Positions 6,281-6,540 of a DNA stretch of 6,540 nt are shown here, in pieces. Origin of the DNA: Candidatus Latescibacterota bacterium. GTDB lineage: Bacteria; Latescibacterota; UBA2968. How positions within the stretch are numbered: position 1 is the stretch's first letter; each line of letters starts with the position of its first letter. The stretch spans positions 1 through 6,540 of the forward strand of contig JABIFK010000428.1 in the NCBI GenBank assembly GCA_018650745.1. The letters are read 5' to 3'. A program made the translations under genes and the position numbers. The notes under the pieces were generated by a model. It did no database searches. It was given only the letters and a program-made list of their open reading frames with translations, and was not told the DNA's origin.

Positions 6281-6419
6281 AAATCTACTATATTGAACTT
6301 CAAATATTGCAAACAGTATCAGAAGCAATCAGACCGCACGGACAGTTCTTTTTAAGTCTACGATTTCAAACCCCACAATCAAACGCAACCATTCAAAACA
6401 CAAGGTAAGGGAACCTCTC
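6281..6419. other. Divergent spacer between two NAD-dependent epimerase-type genes
   Basis: This short A+T-rich spacer must hold both divergent promoters, but I found no pair of elements good enough to call. It contains a small palindrome, TTGAA-C-TTCAA (6293-6303), inside a longer imperfect A+T palindrome, and a spaced inverted repeat ATTGC (6306-6310) / GCAAT (6325-6329). Either could be an operator or chance. Confidence 0.4.
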
Positions 6420-6540
6420 ATGACCATACTCATAACAGGTGGCACGGGGCGCATTGGTGCCAATGTCGTCAAACGCTTCGCAGAGCGCGGCGAACACTTG
6501 CGCTGTATCGTTCGCCCAAATACGGATCGGCTTGAGAAGC
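6420..6540 (+). CDS. N-terminal fragment of an NAD(P)-binding epimerase or NmrA-like protein (runs off the right edge)
   Basis: The first 40 codons begin MTILITGGTGRIGANVV, a Rossmann motif G-x-x-G-x-x-G (G7, G10, G13) typical of extended or atypical SDR proteins. After it comes an Arg-rich second strand (LRCIVRP, 27-33) of the kind that often favours NADPH; RP after this strand is common in NmrA-like and epimerase proteins. ATG 6420 follows AAGGGA (6407-6412) by seven bases. The catalytic residues lie outside the window, so epimerase, reductase and NmrA-type sensor cannot be told apart. It resembles the N-terminus of the divergent gene at 5501-6268 only at the level expected for the fold. 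Confidence 0.85.
   Translation, partial: MTILITGGTGRIGANVVKRFAERGEHLRCIVRPNTDRLEK

Overview
The window is bacterial chromosomal DNA with compact genes, Shine-Dalgarno sites, one clear intrinsic terminator and middling G+C with A+T-rich intergenic stretches. Nothing in it fixes the taxon. A two-subunit 2-oxoacid:ferredoxin oxidoreductase beside a Gfo/Idh/MocA oxidoreductase and NAD-dependent epimerases would suit a marine or uncultured heterotroph, but this is a guess. The plus strand is C-rich over G in both plus- and minus-strand genes, which suggests a strand bias set by replication rather than by transcription. No mobile element, CRISPR array, tRNA or rRNA was seen.

Layout. (1) 1-125, minus: the first 41 codons of an unrecognised gene. 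(2) 126-441: a divergent A+T-rich control region with candidate promoters in both directions and small inverted and direct repeats. (3) 442-4431, plus: a three-gene cluster made of a stand-alone CBS-pair protein, korA (fused gamma-alpha subunit) and korB (beta subunit) carrying an extra C-terminal CBS pair. It ends in a strong rho-independent terminator at 4452-4484. (4) 4501-5469, plus: a Gfo/Idh/MocA-family oxidoreductase starting only 16 bases after the terminator. (5) 5501-6268, minus: an extended-SDR NAD-dependent epimerase/dehydratase, convergent with the previous gene. (6) 6269-6419: divergent spacer. (7) 6420 to the edge, plus: the N-terminus of a second Rossmann-fold NAD(P)-dependent epimerase or NmrA-like protein.

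How the genes fit together. KorA and KorB should catalyse the CoA- and ferredoxin-dependent interconversion of 2-oxoglutarate and succinyl-CoA. They carry thiamine diphosphate and one [4Fe-4S] cluster, and no delta ferredoxin-like subunit is encoded here, so electrons must go to a separate ferredoxin. The most interesting point is that the enzyme appears twice wired to CBS domains: once as a separate 155-residue protein encoded first in the cluster, and once fused to the beta subunit after a linker. CBS pairs usually bind adenine nucleotides. Inference: this Kor enzyme may be controlled allosterically by cellular energy state. Of the four CBS repeats, only the first one of the stand-alone protein keeps the textbook nucleotide-binding signature. 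The downstream genes look like a separate carbohydrate or small-molecule redox neighbourhood, in which the Gfo/Idh protein has lost two of the family's usual catalytic residues.
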